A DNA stretch of 64,000 bases from Flavobacterium sp. NRK F7 (GTDB taxonomy: Bacteria > Bacteroidota > Bacteroidia > Flavobacteriales > Flavobacteriaceae): assembly GCF_024054195.1 (NCBI RefSeq), contig NZ_JAMXLB010000001.1:2371085-2435084 (forward strand), written 5' to 3'. How positions within the stretch are numbered: the stretch's first letter is position 1; each line of letters begins with the position of its first letter. Below, in pieces: positions 18,651 to 27,656 of this stretch. The notes beneath the pieces were generated by a model. It saw only the letters and a program-made list of their open reading frames with translations, had not been told where the DNA came from and did no database searches. Made by a program: the position numbers and the translations under genes.

Positions 18651-18658
18651 TATTTTTA
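18651..18658 (+). promoter_or_regulatory. -7-like element for the leader-peptide gene
   Basis: TATTTTTA differs from TAnnTTTG at the last base and lies 24 nt before the ATG. Confidence 0.35.
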
Positions 18659-18682
18659 CAATAATTTTAAAACATAGTAAAC

Positions 18683-18886
18683 ATGAAAAACAAGGCATTA
18701 TTTAAAGATTGTATCTTATCGAAGAACGAACAAAAAAACATTATTGGATCAGCGAAACAACAAAATTACAATTATAGATGTATTGTAGGAGGACGTGTGT
18801 TTTGTGGATCAATTGGTGCAACTGTTAGTGAAGCAGAATGTAAAAGTAATTGTGTCGATAGAAATGGAACTTGGCAAATTTACTAA
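18683..18886 (+). CDS. Short Cys-rich peptide with double-glycine-type leader (bacteriocin-like precursor)
   Basis: This 67-aa product has an N-terminal leader ending in CILSKNEQKNIIGSA, close to the L-S-K-x-E-Q-K-x-I-x-G-G leaders of Bacteroidota bacteriocin-like and natural-product precursors, here with GS in place of GG (residues 22-23). The core of about 44 residues holds four Cys (33, 41, 53, 57), enough for two disulfides, and a GG pair at 36-37. No maturation enzyme or peptidase-containing transporter is in the window. It has its own promoter region and terminator and lies upstream of a hybrid sensor kinase. Confidence 0.7.
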   Translation: MKNKALFKDCILSKNEQKNIIGSAKQQNYNYRCIVGGRVFCGSIGATVSEAECKSNCVDRNGTWQIY

Positions 18887-18910
18887 GAAGCTTTAATAAT
18901 TAAATAAGAG

Positions 18911-18942
18911 AACCTATTTCAAATTGAAGTAGGTTTTTTTTT
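18911..18942 (+). terminator. Terminator of the leader-peptide gene
   Basis: Stem AACCTATTTC (18911-18920) with GAAGTAGGTT (18926-18935), one G-T wobble, followed by a run of T. Confidence 0.85.
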
Positions 18943-19120
18943 ACCAAAATTTTACCATAGTTGCTTGTTGATTTTCAAAATAAATCAGATTCTTATTTAA
19001 AAAATTGCAGTACTTTCTTAATAAAGATAAGAACAAATCTATTTTTTAATAGTTTTATTTATTTAAAAATAGTATTTTTAACATGTCACAAAATCTTATA
19101 ATTTGTCCAAATCGCTTTCA

Positions 19121-21337
19121 ATGAATCATTTATTTCAGACACTTATTGTTATTTTAAGTTTCGCTTTTTGTCAAGTTAGTAATGCACAAAAACAAGATAC
19201 TAACGCAAAAGCAATACAAAAATACCTTTTTGAGTCGGGAAAATATTTGCATTCTGATCGACCTGAACTGTCGCTTCAAAATGCTAAAAAAGCATTGTCA
19301 TTAGCCATAAAAAGCAATGACGAAGCTTCTATTGCTAAAGCTTATAATTTTATTGGTTTAAATTTTGTTGAAATTTATGATTATGATAAAGCAATAGATT
19401 ATTATAATAAAGCTCTTATTCATGCTGAAAATACAAATAATGATACAATTAAAAGTTGGTTGTATAATAATCTAGGGAATGTGTATTCCTACAATAAAGA
19501 TGATGATGAAACTGGTATTAAATATTATTTACAGTCTTTAGAATTTGCTAAAAAAGTAGATATCATTGAATTTGCCTATAATAAGTTAAATCTTGTTAAC
19601 ACTTATTTTGAAGATAAAAAATTTGAAGAAGGAAAAATACACTTAAACGAAGTTAGACCTCATATTGATTCTTTAAAAAATGAACACGAAGCACAATTTT
19701 TTTATTATTCATTAAGTGGTGATTATGAAGAATACAAAGGAAATTTAGCAATTGCTGAACATAACTTATTAAAAGCATTAAGCATTTGTCAAGCAAAACA
19801 TAAAAATTTCAATCCGCTACATGAAATAGGAATGAATGAAAGCTTATCCTCATTTTATTACCGAAGAAAACAGTTTGATAAAGCCTATAAATATTTGTTA
19901 GCAACCGATTCTTTGAGAAAACTAGATTATGAAAATCAAAGAAATGAAAAAGTAAAAGGATTAATTAAACAAATTGAAAATGAAGAGGTAACAAAAGATT
20001 TGATTCGAATGGAAGCTGACAAAAGAGTGCAAGATCAAAGGCTTTTGAATAGTAAAATATTGATTATTTTAATTGGCGTTATTTTTTTAACCACTTTAAT
20101 CATTTTATATTCTCAATTAAAATTGAATAAAATAAGAAGAAAATCGAATGAAGAACTAAAAGAGGCCAACGAAAAACTCAAAATTGCAAAAGAGAAGGCC
20201 GAAGAAGCCTCTATTGTAAAATCTCAATTTGTATCCACTATTAGTCATGAATTGAGAACCCCTTTGTATGGCGTAATCGGAATTACCGATATTATTGAAG
20301 TGGAACACCAAGAATTGGAGAATAGTCCACACTTAAAAGCGCTAAAATTTTCAGCTAATTATTTACTTTCACTTGTAAATGACATTTTGAAAGTGTATAA
20401 GTTTGAAGAGAACAAAGTAGTTTTAGAAAATAATTTATTTAACTTAGAAGATAAATTAGAGACCATAAAGGACTCTTTAGATAATATAGCTTTAAAATAT
20501 AATAACGATATATTAATTAAAGTAGATAAAAGTATTCCTGAATACATTATTGGAGATAGTATACGACTGTCTCAAATTATTTTAAATTTAGTTAGTAATT
20601 CTTTAAAATTCACACATGATGGAAAGGTAACTATTTCAGCAGATTTAGAGAAAACAGTTCATGAAGCGGTTTATATTAAATTTAAAGTAAAAGATACAGG
20701 AGCAGGAATTCCAAAAGAATATCAAGACAAAGTATTTGATAAATTTGTTCAAATAGATCGAAAAGAGGATGACTATCAAGGAACAGGCTTAGGTTTAACT
20801 ATTGTTAAAAAATTAATAGAATTATTCAAAGGTGATATTCAATTGGAAAGTGAAATTAATAAAGGTACAACAGTTACTTTTACCATTCCTTTTGAATCGG
20901 GCGAAAACAAAGTCAATGAGTTTGTAAACAATATTGAAGTGGATTTATCTTTACCAAAGACCTATAAAATATTAATTGTAGAAGATAATAAAATCAATCA
21001 GATTGTTACTAAAAAATTATTGGAGAACCATAAATTTCAATGTGAGATTGCTGATGATGGGTTTTATGCTTTAGAATTATTGGAAAAATATCAATTTGAC
21101 GCTATTTTAATGGATATTAATATGCCAAAAATAAATGGTTTTGAAACTACGAAGTTAATTCGTAATAAAGGGTATACCATTCCAATTATAGCGGTAACGG
21201 CTTTTGAAAAAGAAGAAGTACAAGAAAGAGCAAAACTTTCAGGTATTGATGATATAATTGCAAAACCCTTTGATACACGAAAATTATTTCAAATGATTCG
21301 TTTTCATATTAATTTAAAAGAAAAAGAACAAGTTTAG
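19121..21337 (+). CDS. TPR-containing hybrid sensor histidine kinase
   Basis: From the ATG at 19121 (a TTG at 19103 is less likely) the protein has 738 aa. A signal peptide ends near VSNAQ, a periplasmic tetratricopeptide domain (about 30-290) follows (AYNFIGLNFVEIYDYDKAIDYYNKAL is a clear TPR unit, though longer than one motif), and one membrane helix lies near 310-330. Next come a coiled linker, HisKA with His about 375 (QFVSTISHELRTPLYG), HATPase_c, and a C-terminal receiver with Asp about 665 (AILMDINMPKINGFE). No separate output gene lies next to it. The upstream peptide gene is a possible signal or target, by position only. Confidence 0.9.
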   Translation: MNHLFQTLIVILSFAFCQVSNAQKQDTNAKAIQKYLFESGKYLHSDRPELSLQNAKKALSLAIKSNDEASIAKAYNFIGLNFVEIYDYDKAIDYYNKALIHAENTNNDTIKSWLYNNLGNVYSYNKDDDETGIKYYLQSLEFAKKVDIIEFAYNKLNLVNTYFEDKKFEEGKIHLNEVRPHIDSLKNEHEAQFFYYSLSGDYEEYKGNLAIAEHNLLKALSICQAKHKNFNPLHEIGMNESLSSFYYRRKQFDKAYKYLLATDSLRKLDYENQRNEKVKGLIKQIENEEVTKDLIRMEADKRVQDQRLLNSKILIILIGVIFLTTLIILYSQLKLNKIRRKSNEELKEANEKLKIAKEKAEEASIVKSQFVSTISHELRTPLYGVIGITDIIEVEHQELENSPHLKALKFSANYLLSLVNDILKVYKFEENKVVLENNLFNLEDKLETIKDSLDNIALKYNNDILIKVDKSIPEYIIGDSIRLSQIILNLVSNSLKFTHDGKVTISADLEKTVHEAVYIKFKVKDTGAGIPKEYQDKVFDKFVQIDRKEDDYQGTGLGLTIVKKLIELFKGDIQLESEINKGTTVTFTIPFESGENKVNEFVNNIEVDLSLPKTYKILIVEDNKINQIVTKKLLENHKFQCEIADDGFYALELLEKYQFDAILMDINMPKINGFETTKLIRNKGYTIPIIAVTAFEKEEVQERAKLSGIDDIIAKPFDTRKLFQMIRFHINLKEKEQV

Positions 21338-21367
21338 ATGGTATTGCTATTAATACCATCTTTTTTT
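21337..21367 (+). terminator. Terminator of the hybrid kinase gene
   Basis: Perfect 9-bp stem GATGGTATT (21337-21345) with AATACCATC (21352-21360), then seven T. It overlaps the 3' end of the convergent helicase gene. Confidence 0.85.
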
Positions 21368-22612
21368 ATTCTTTTTTGAACCGTCAGATTTTCTCGATTT
21401 GTTATTTTTTTGCCCCGAATTGTTTTTGTTTTTATTTCTTAAATCAGGCTTTGCACCTTCATTTTTTTCTTCTTCTTTCCACGGATACGGATGATTATCA
21501 ACAACCTTAACTTTCATACGAATTAATTTTTCGATATCGGTCCAATAATTTTTTTCATCTTTTCCACAAAAAGAAATGGCTAAACCAGAATTCCCAGCTC
21601 TACCCGTTCTACCAATTCGGTGAACATAGGTTTCAGAAATATTTGGAATGTCGAAGTTGATTACATAAGGTAAACTTTCAATATCAATTCCTCGAGCAGC
21701 AATATCAGTAGCTACTAAAACTGGGATTTCTTGATTTTTAAAACTTTCTAAAACGCGTTGCCTAGCACTTTGTGATTTGTCACCATGAATAGCACCCGCT
21801 TCAACACCATGTTTTTTTAAGGCTTTTACCACATTATCTGCACCATGTTTGGTACGTGTAAAAACCAAAACATTATTCAAATTGTCATTGCGAATTAAAT
21901 GATATAATAAATTTCTTTTATCCGATTTATCCACAAAATATACTTTTTGACTCACCGTTTCTGCAGTACTCGAAATAGGAGCAACAGTAACATATTTAGG
22001 TTGATTTAAAAAGGTATCTGCTAATTCACGAATGGCTAAAGGCATTGTAGCTGAAAACAATAAGGTTTGTCTATTATCTGGAGTTAATTTTATAATCTTT
22101 TTTACATCATTAATAAACCCCATATCTAACATTTGATCGGCCTCGTCTAAAACCAATTGGTGCATGTGATTTAAATCAATAAAACCTTGTTTGTATAAAT
22201 CCAATAAACGTCCAGGTGTAGCCACTAAAACATCTATTCCTTTTTTTAATTGATCTACTTGAGGCACTTGATTCACCCCTCCAAAAATCACTAAGGTCTT
22301 AATATTGGTATATTTTCCATAGGTATCAAAACTTTCACCAATTTGTATGGCTAATTCTCGAGTAGGTGTAATAACAAGGGTGCGTATTCTCTTCGTTTTT
22401 TTTGCCGAACCTACAATTTGATGAATTAACTGAATAATAGGAATAGCAAAAGCAGCCGTTTTACCAGTACCAGTTTGTGCACAAGCTACTAAATCTTTTT
22501 CTGCTAAAATTTCTGGAATAGCTTGCTCTTGAATAGGAGTTGGGTTTTTATACCCTTCTTCTTCTAAAGCTTGTTGAATATTATTAATTAAGTGAAGTTC
22601 TTTAAATGTCAT
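21350..22612 (-). CDS. DEAD-box RNA helicase, RhlE-like
   Basis: From the ATG at 22612 (MTFKELHLIN) the protein has 420 aa; the longer frame starts with a TTG at 22639. It is an ATP-dependent RNA helicase of ribosome assembly or RNA decay. Visible motifs are the Q-motif PTPIQEQAIP, AQTGTGKT (about 45-52), PTRELA, TPGRLLD, LDEADQMLD, SATMP, ARGIDI and HRIGRTGR. The C-terminal tail is rich in Lys, Asn and Ser, as in RhlE-type helicases, and probably binds RNA. Confidence 0.92.
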   Translation of the reverse strand: MTFKELHLINNIQQALEEEGYKNPTPIQEQAIPEILAEKDLVACAQTGTGKTAAFAIPIIQLIHQIVGSAKKTKRIRTLVITPTRELAIQIGESFDTYGKYTNIKTLVIFGGVNQVPQVDQLKKGIDVLVATPGRLLDLYKQGFIDLNHMHQLVLDEADQMLDMGFINDVKKIIKLTPDNRQTLLFSATMPLAIRELADTFLNQPKYVTVAPISSTAETVSQKVYFVDKSDKRNLLYHLIRNDNLNNVLVFTRTKHGADNVVKALKKHGVEAGAIHGDKSQSARQRVLESFKNQEIPVLVATDIAARGIDIESLPYVINFDIPNISETYVHRIGRTGRAGNSGLAISFCGKDEKNYWTDIEKLIRMKVKVVDNHPYPWKEEEKNEGAKPDLRNKNKNNSGQKNNKSRKSDGSKKNKKRWY

Positions 22613-22697
22613 GTTAAAAATTTCTCCAAAGGTAAGCAAAACAAAATAGAATTGATTTTAAACCATTTTTTTTGGATTATTCTAAGGTAAATTAAAG

Positions 22698-23729
22698 TTA
22701 TAAGGTCTTACTTTTAATGAAATCGGTAATTAAATAAGCGATTAATTTACCTGTTAAGTGATTATTGGTAGTGTTGTCTAAATCTGGAGCGCCTTCACAA
22801 ATATGTAAATAAGATGCATTTTTATGTTTACCAAAATAATGTACATACTCTCTTGCTTGTTGCACACTAAATCCGCTCAAAGTCATAGCACTTGAAGGTA
22901 TATTTGGAATAGCATCTAAATCCAATTCAACTCCAAAAGGATCTTGTTTGATAAAGGATAAGCCTTCTTCTAATTGAGAAGCAAAGGTTTTTTGTTTGCG
23001 TACTTCAACTTCTTCATAGGAAACATATCGCAATCGGGCTTCTTGTTCTTTCATGGAATTAAAAACACTTTTGGAAACAAAATTTTCATGTAATCCAAAA
23101 ACAAAGTATTTTTTTAAAAAACCTTCTTCAAAGGCATAACTAAAACCATTTCCAGAATGTCTTCCTTCTAAAATTCTAAAATCGGTATGGGCATCAAAAT
23201 TTATGGCATTTACGGGTTTGCCTTTGGCTAAAGCCAATCCTTTAATATTTCCATAAGCATTATTATGACCACCTCCAATTATAATAGGAACTTTTCCACA
23301 TTTTATAATTTGATGAATAATATGGGAAACTTCTTTGTCAATTTTTTCTACTAATTTAAAAAGTTTCTTTTTATGCTCTTTGTTAGATGCTTTTAACTCA
23401 TTTGCTTCTTGCAACTCATTGGTAACATTCAAATGACCTAAAAGCAATACATGATTTCCTTTACAAAATTTATTATGTTGTGTATTAACCAAGCTTTTTA
23501 AAGCACTCTCATAAGCCGATGCAGTACCAATTCTACCTAAATTGGCTTTCACACCTATATCTTCTGGAATACCAAAAAGTACAAATGGAGCTTCGCAGTT
23601 GCTAATATATTCCCAAATATTTTCACCAGAAGGAACGGTCAATGCTTTTTCTCCAAATTTAATCTCACCACTTCTGTGGTGGGTGATTTTAGCTAAATCT
23701 TTTACTGTTAATAGTTGTATATTTTCCAT
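22698..23729 (-). CDS. Formimidoylglutamase / arginase-family ureohydrolase
   Basis: This 343-aa enzyme has the binuclear manganese site of the ureohydrolase superfamily: GGGHNNAYG, NFDAHTDFR and VELDLDAIP. Within the family it looks like the Bacteroidota proteins called formimidoylglutamase, which split N-formimidoyl-glutamate into glutamate and formamide at the end of histidine breakdown. No other hut gene lies nearby, so the substrate stays open; arginine or agmatine are alternatives. It is single-gene on the minus strand. Confidence 0.8.
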   Translation of the reverse strand: MENIQLLTVKDLAKITHHRSGEIKFGEKALTVPSGENIWEYISNCEAPFVLFGIPEDIGVKANLGRIGTASAYESALKSLVNTQHNKFCKGNHVLLLGHLNVTNELQEANELKASNKEHKKKLFKLVEKIDKEVSHIIHQIIKCGKVPIIIGGGHNNAYGNIKGLALAKGKPVNAINFDAHTDFRILEGRHSGNGFSYAFEEGFLKKYFVFGLHENFVSKSVFNSMKEQEARLRYVSYEEVEVRKQKTFASQLEEGLSFIKQDPFGVELDLDAIPNIPSSAMTLSGFSVQQAREYVHYFGKHKNASYLHICEGAPDLDNTTNNHLTGKLIAYLITDFIKSKTL

Positions 23730-23786
23730 TTTGTAAAAAAAATTTCATTCCAAAAATACTATTTTAATATAACTTTCGTTCTTAGA

Positions 23787-23817
23787 TTGAATAAATACTT
23801 TATAAATTGTAAATTTG
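23787..23817 (+). promoter_or_regulatory. Promoter of the coiled-coil protein gene
   Basis: TTG at 23787-23789, 20-nt spacer and TAAATTTG at 23810-23817 match the Bacteroidota consensus. Transcription should begin near 23822, so the tandem repeat at 23821-23858 would form the 5' leader of the mRNA. Confidence 0.7.
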
Positions 23818-23820
23818 TTT

Positions 23821-23858
23821 AAAAATTAAGTAATCACCCAAAAATTAAGTAATCACCC
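23821..23858 (+). repeat. Perfect 19-nt tandem duplication in the 5' leader
   Basis: AAAAATTAAGTAATCACCC occurs at 23821-23839 and again at 23840-23858, with AAAATTT after it, ending 7 nt before the ATG at 23866. Each unit holds ATCACCC, the half-site also seen in the operators near 32.7 kb. Confidence 0.85.
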
Positions 23859-23865
23859 AAAATTT

Positions 23866-24753
23866 ATGGAAAACACAAACACAAAAAGTAATTCAGGATT
23901 AAAAGCAGCAATAGTTGTATTAGCATTATTGTTGTTAGGTAGTATTGGTTATATCTACAAATTAACCGCTGATAACAAAAAACAAGTAACAGAATTAAGT
24001 ACAGAAAAAGCAGCTTTAGAAGATGATATTAAAGCTAGAATCGCTGAACTAGAAGCAATGTCAGGAGAAAATACGGCATTAAAAGGCGATATTGATGCTC
24101 AAAAAGAAGAAATGACAAAACTTTTAGAAGAACTAGAAAAATCTAAAGGCGATGTTCAAGCTATGGCGCGTTATAAAAATGAGTATTTCCGTTTAAAAAG
24201 AGAAATGGATAATTTAGTAGCTGAAAATAAATTATTAAAAGAACAAAATGTTACTTTAACGGATTCATTAGTAACTACAACAACAGCTTTAGAAGAAAAT
24301 AGAAAGTTTACAGATACGCTTTTAGTTCAAAACAACAATATGACTAAAACCATTGAAAAAGCTTCTAAATTAGCAGTTTTAAACTTAAATGTTTTAGCTG
24401 TTAAAGAGAGAAGTTCTGGTAAACAAGTTGAAACAACTAAAGCAAGTAGAGCTGATAAATTAAAAATTAGTTTCGTTATTGCTGAAAATCAAATTGCATC
24501 TTCTGGAGATAGAAAATATTATGTTCAAGTAATGGATACTAAAGGTAATATCTTAGGAGAAAAGAAAACAATCCCAATGGGAGAAGATCAAACTTTAACG
24601 TATAGTTTTATTACTACTGTTAAGTATGAAAATAAATCGGTGCAAGTTACTGAAGAATTAGCAGGAGACAACTTTGAAGCAGGTACTTATTTTGTAAATG
24701 TATTTAGCGAAAAAGGTGAAAATGTTTCTAAAACAAGCTTTGTTTTAAAATAA
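23866..24753 (+). CDS. Membrane-anchored coiled-coil protein, conserved, unknown function
   Basis: This 295-aa protein has one N-terminal membrane helix (about 13-31, AAIVVLALLLLGSIGYIY), a heptad-rich coiled coil (about 33-145 with many Glu/Lys/Leu), and a C-terminal beta-rich domain (about 170-293: KLKISFVIAENQIASSGDRK, GTYFVNVFSEKG). Similar proteins are common in Flavobacteriia. The C-terminal domain probably lies in the periplasm. It stands alone between a clear promoter and terminator. Confidence 0.65.
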   Translation: MENTNTKSNSGLKAAIVVLALLLLGSIGYIYKLTADNKKQVTELSTEKAALEDDIKARIAELEAMSGENTALKGDIDAQKEEMTKLLEELEKSKGDVQAMARYKNEYFRLKREMDNLVAENKLLKEQNVTLTDSLVTTTTALEENRKFTDTLLVQNNNMTKTIEKASKLAVLNLNVLAVKERSSGKQVETTKASRADKLKISFVIAENQIASSGDRKYYVQVMDTKGNILGEKKTIPMGEDQTLTYSFITTVKYENKSVQVTEELAGDNFEAGTYFVNVFSEKGENVSKTSFVLK

Positions 24754-24776
24754 TTAACCTGTTACTTTTAACAAAT

Positions 24777-24810
24777 AAAAAACGGAACTTATACAAGTTC
24801 CGTTTTTTTT
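24777..24810. terminator. Terminator between convergent genes
   Basis: Perfect stem AAAACGGAACTT (24779-24790) with 24795-24806, ATAC loop, then T run. It overlaps the stop codon of the WYL gene at its right edge. Confidence 0.85.
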
Positions 24811-25834
24811 ATTCCTCTTCTTTTGATTGGTATCTTTCATACGTTTTTTCAATAATGCGAAGCATTCGTCTTCTTAAATTCTTAGGCTTAATTACTTCTA
24901 AACCACTTCCAAAGCCAAGTAGTAATCGTTCTAGTTCATAATTTGGAATTAAAAACAAATGAACTAAAATACTACCATCTTCATAAGTTTCAATGATTTT
25001 TTGACTCTGATGTAATGGTTTTGTAATGACATAGGGCGCATTCATTTGGTCAATCCAAAGTTCGATTATCACTGGATACAAGCCTTGATTAACGGTAACG
25101 CCAACAATATTCTTATAATAATTTTCTGCATTGAATTCTTCTTCTAAAAATGGCAAATTAAAATCATAATCAATTTTTTCAATGCGATCTAGAGCTAAAT
25201 TGGTTATGGGTTGACTGGCTTTGGTTCTCCCTACTAAGAACCATCGATTGTTAAATTCTTTCAATAAAAATGGATGAAAAGTAAGCTCTTGTGCCTCTTT
25301 AGATTTAAAAGATTTATAGGAAATTACCAAAACTACTTTTTTAACGATGGCTTGGTAAATTTCATCTAAAAAGTGTAAACCTTTTAAGTTTTCATTTTTA
25401 TCCAAATGAATCACGGGCTGTGTATGCGATTTTTCAGCGTAAATTTTATCTTCTAAACGCTGTAAAATATCAGAAACATCATGAAACAAAGAAAAATCTT
25501 TAAACTGTTTTAACATGGAAACCGTTTCGGTCAATACATTAATGTCGGTTTCGGTTAACGGAATATCAGTAATAGAGAAATCTTCTTCTGCATAATGATA
25601 ATATTTTTTATCATACACTTCAATAGGAGCGTTATAACCCAGCTTTTCACTACGCATCATCTGTAAGTCCAATTGAATGGTACGCTTGCTAACCGGTGTT
25701 TCTTTTCCTTCGTATTCATACAATGCCTGACTGCATGCATCAATCAAATCTTCTAAAGTCCATTGTCGGTATTTGTTTTGAAGACATTTATCTATGGTTT
25801 TGTATCGAATGAGTGCGTTTTTATTTTGTGCCAT
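24809..25834 (-). CDS. WYL-domain transcriptional regulator
   Basis: This 341-aa protein has an N-terminal winged helix (about 5-65, with KRTIQLDLQMMRSEKLGYNA as the recognition region), a central helical linker, and a WYL domain (about 155-230: VVLVISYKSFKS, FHPFLLKEFNNRWFLVGR). A C-terminal WCX-like part ends LLGFGSGLEVIKPKNLRRRM. WYL proteins sense small ligands or nucleic acid and often control DNA-damage or defence genes. No defence genes are adjacent here. Probably autoregulated; no operator was identified. Confidence 0.88.
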   Translation of the reverse strand: MAQNKNALIRYKTIDKCLQNKYRQWTLEDLIDACSQALYEYEGKETPVSKRTIQLDLQMMRSEKLGYNAPIEVYDKKYYHYAEEDFSITDIPLTETDINVLTETVSMLKQFKDFSLFHDVSDILQRLEDKIYAEKSHTQPVIHLDKNENLKGLHFLDEIYQAIVKKVVLVISYKSFKSKEAQELTFHPFLLKEFNNRWFLVGRTKASQPITNLALDRIEKIDYDFNLPFLEEEFNAENYYKNIVGVTVNQGLYPVIIELWIDQMNAPYVITKPLHQSQKIIETYEDGSILVHLFLIPNYELERLLLGFGSGLEVIKPKNLRRRMLRIIEKTYERYQSKEEE

Positions 25835-25910
25835 ATTCTAGGAGTGTTGAGTTAGTTTAATTGTGTTTAAATAAACAGAAAAACAATTGAAATCGTATCG
25901 CAAATATGGG

Positions 25911-26522
25911 TTACAATAAATGTATTTCATTTTTAATATTTTCTCTTGCTTTTGCTTCGTATTTAACTCTAAAGGTAGGGGTCTGAAAAATAAAATCCCT
26001 TTCTAAAAAATGCTGCAATGCCTTTTTGCGTCCAGGATTATAGAGAATATTGGGGTAAATTTTATATTCTTGCCGAATTTGTTTAGAATAAACTTGGTAA
26101 TCTTCCCATGGAGAAGCTAATATTTGTAAATCAAAATCAAGTAACCAGTTGATAGCTTCATTTTCTCGATGTTCATGCATTTGTGTCGCACAAATCATTT
26201 CAAAGACCAACTCTTTATCAATTTTAGCATATTCAGGAAGCAACTTTATGGCCAATTTTGCGCTTTCCAATTCATTGTCTTTTCGTGTTACTTTGTAAAT
26301 AATATCATGATAGAAAATGGCATATTGTATTTCATTGCAATGTGTTAACTCTTCTTGATTTAATATATAAAGAGCCATCATATTTTCCAAATGAATCAAA
26401 TTATGATATTTCCTACTTTTAGCGGAATAAGCTTTTTCTACTATTTCCCACTGCATGTTAGTTGTAGGTTTATCAAATCCTATTCGTATCAATAAATCAT
26501 CAAAATGGGGTTGCAAAAACAT
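25911..26522 (-). CDS. HD-domain metal-dependent phosphohydrolase-like protein
   Basis: This 203-aa soluble protein matches the predicted HD-superfamily hydrolases of this size: KYHNLIHLENMM gives the first His, AIFYHDIIY the HD pair, and INWLLDFDLQILA the later Asp. The substrate is unknown. The family is widespread and seldom in conserved operons. It starts with ATG at 26522 and is likely monocistronic. Confidence 0.82.
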   Translation of the reverse strand: MFLQPHFDDLLIRIGFDKPTTNMQWEIVEKAYSAKSRKYHNLIHLENMMALYILNQEELTHCNEIQYAIFYHDIIYKVTRKDNELESAKLAIKLLPEYAKIDKELVFEMICATQMHEHRENEAINWLLDFDLQILASPWEDYQVYSKQIRQEYKIYPNILYNPGRKKALQHFLERDFIFQTPTFRVKYEAKARENIKNEIHLL

Positions 26523-26890
26523 GTTTTTTAGTAAAAATACAATTTTTTATGACTACGTAAAATAATTGCGGATATTTAGTCGATAAAGCTTTAGATATCC
26601 AATATCTTTTAAAATGCAAAAATGTTGTGCAATAGTTTTATAGTAAAGTACCAGATTATAAATAGATCCTTTATTTTATGAATAAATAAAGATGTAAAAT
26701 GATTATCAGTGTATTTTAAAAAAATATGATATAATATTGTGACTTCTAAGTTTTTTAAAAATCTAACATGATAAATGGAAACAAATCTTATCTCGTTAGA
26801 GAACACTAATGTTGATATTTTTTTTAAAAGTGAATTAATATATATAAGAAAATAATTTTCTAAAGTAGATTAAATTCATTCATTATAAAT
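26523..26890. other. AT-rich intergenic region with one copy of a 17-bp repeat
   Basis: This upstream region of the HD-domain gene contains TACGTAAAATAATTGCG at 26554-26570, which occurs again at 28373-28389. A 65-codon minus-strand frame at 26609-26806 is low complexity and not supported. Nothing else is recognised. Confidence 0.4.
26554..26570 (+). repeat. 17-bp intergenic repeat, copy 1
   Basis: TACGTAAAATAATTGCG, identical to 28373-28389 and in the same orientation. It is a weak dyad (CG.AA...TT.CG). Confidence 0.6.
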
Positions 26891-26931
26891 AAAACAGTCA
26901 TTTATATTACTAAATTATAAATGACTGTTTT
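26891..26931 (-). terminator. Terminator of the Cys-rich lipoprotein gene
   Basis: Perfect 16-bp stem (26891-26906 with 26916-26931, AAAACAGTCATTTATA) and a 9-nt loop, directly after the stop codon on the minus strand. Confidence 0.85.
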
Positions 26932-26939
26932 ATTAAGAA

Positions 26940-27431
26940 TTAACGAGCATGCTCAAATTCATTTGTAGTTGTTCTTTTACAATCTCCAACAGTTGAAGGA
27001 TCTGGAGATTTACATTCTGTACAATAATTACCATTTGGTACACATCCACCACCTGATGCACATGCAATAGAAGTACATGAAGTTTTACCAGTAGCATATG
27101 TACTATTAGAAACTTTTACTAATTCAATTGTCGTTACATATTTATTTTTACTAAAAATTCTAAGGTAATTCTTATTATTATCTTTAAATATTTCATAAGA
27201 AAGTGGTTCTAATTCTAGGTCTGTTTCTTTTAAAGATTGTTTTGCACTTTCTAGAAGCTCTTCTTGACTAACAATTAATGAAATTTTATCACCATCAGTT
27301 TTAGCAACAATGGTCTCAAAAAATGACTTCATTTTCTGGTTAGAATTTTCTAAATTTTGCAATGAATTTTCTTCTGAATTACAAGAAATTAAAAGAAGTA
27401 CAAAAAGATAATGAATTACTGTTTTTTTCAT
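26940..27431 (-). CDS. Lipoprotein with Cys-rich C-terminal tail, unknown function
   Basis: This 163-aa protein has a lipoprotein signal (MKKTVIHYLFVLLLISC). The middle (about 30-115) is a helical/beta domain of no recognised family. The last 45 residues hold seven Cys in a Gly-rich context (SIACASGGGCVPNGNYC, then TECK and GDCK), which suggests a disulfide-knotted, surface-exposed tail. It has its own -7 element and terminator. No functional clue comes from the neighbours. Confidence 0.6.
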   Translation of the reverse strand: MKKTVIHYLFVLLLISCNSEENSLQNLENSNQKMKSFFETIVAKTDGDKISLIVSQEELLESAKQSLKETDLELEPLSYEIFKDNNKNYLRIFSKNKYVTTIELVKVSNSTYATGKTSCTSIACASGGGCVPNGNYCTECKSPDPSTVGDCKRTTTNEFEHAR

Positions 27432-27456
27432 TTTTATTTATTTAATATTATTTGGT

Positions 27457-27464
27457 CAAATATA
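27457..27464 (-). promoter_or_regulatory. -7 element for the Cys-rich lipoprotein gene
   Basis: Minus strand TATATTTG, a match to TAnnTTTG, 25 nt upstream of the ATG at 27431. No clear -33 partner. Confidence 0.4.
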
Positions 27465-27656
27465 AAAATAAGTTTTAGTTTCTCAGTATTTAATTTAAAA
27501 TACATAATTAATATGTAAACAAAACAGATTAGTTAAACTATTATTAAAATAAGTTTTATAACGCAAAGAAAGTAGAGTAAGTATGCATAGAGGAGGCTGT
27601 AAAAAATAAATTTAAAAAATATTAAAAATCACTATTTTTTTTAATTTTTAGAAAAT

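Noticed and set aside
26609..26806. 65-codon minus-strand frame
   Set aside because: Phe/Ile/Tyr-rich translation of AT-rich DNA, no support.
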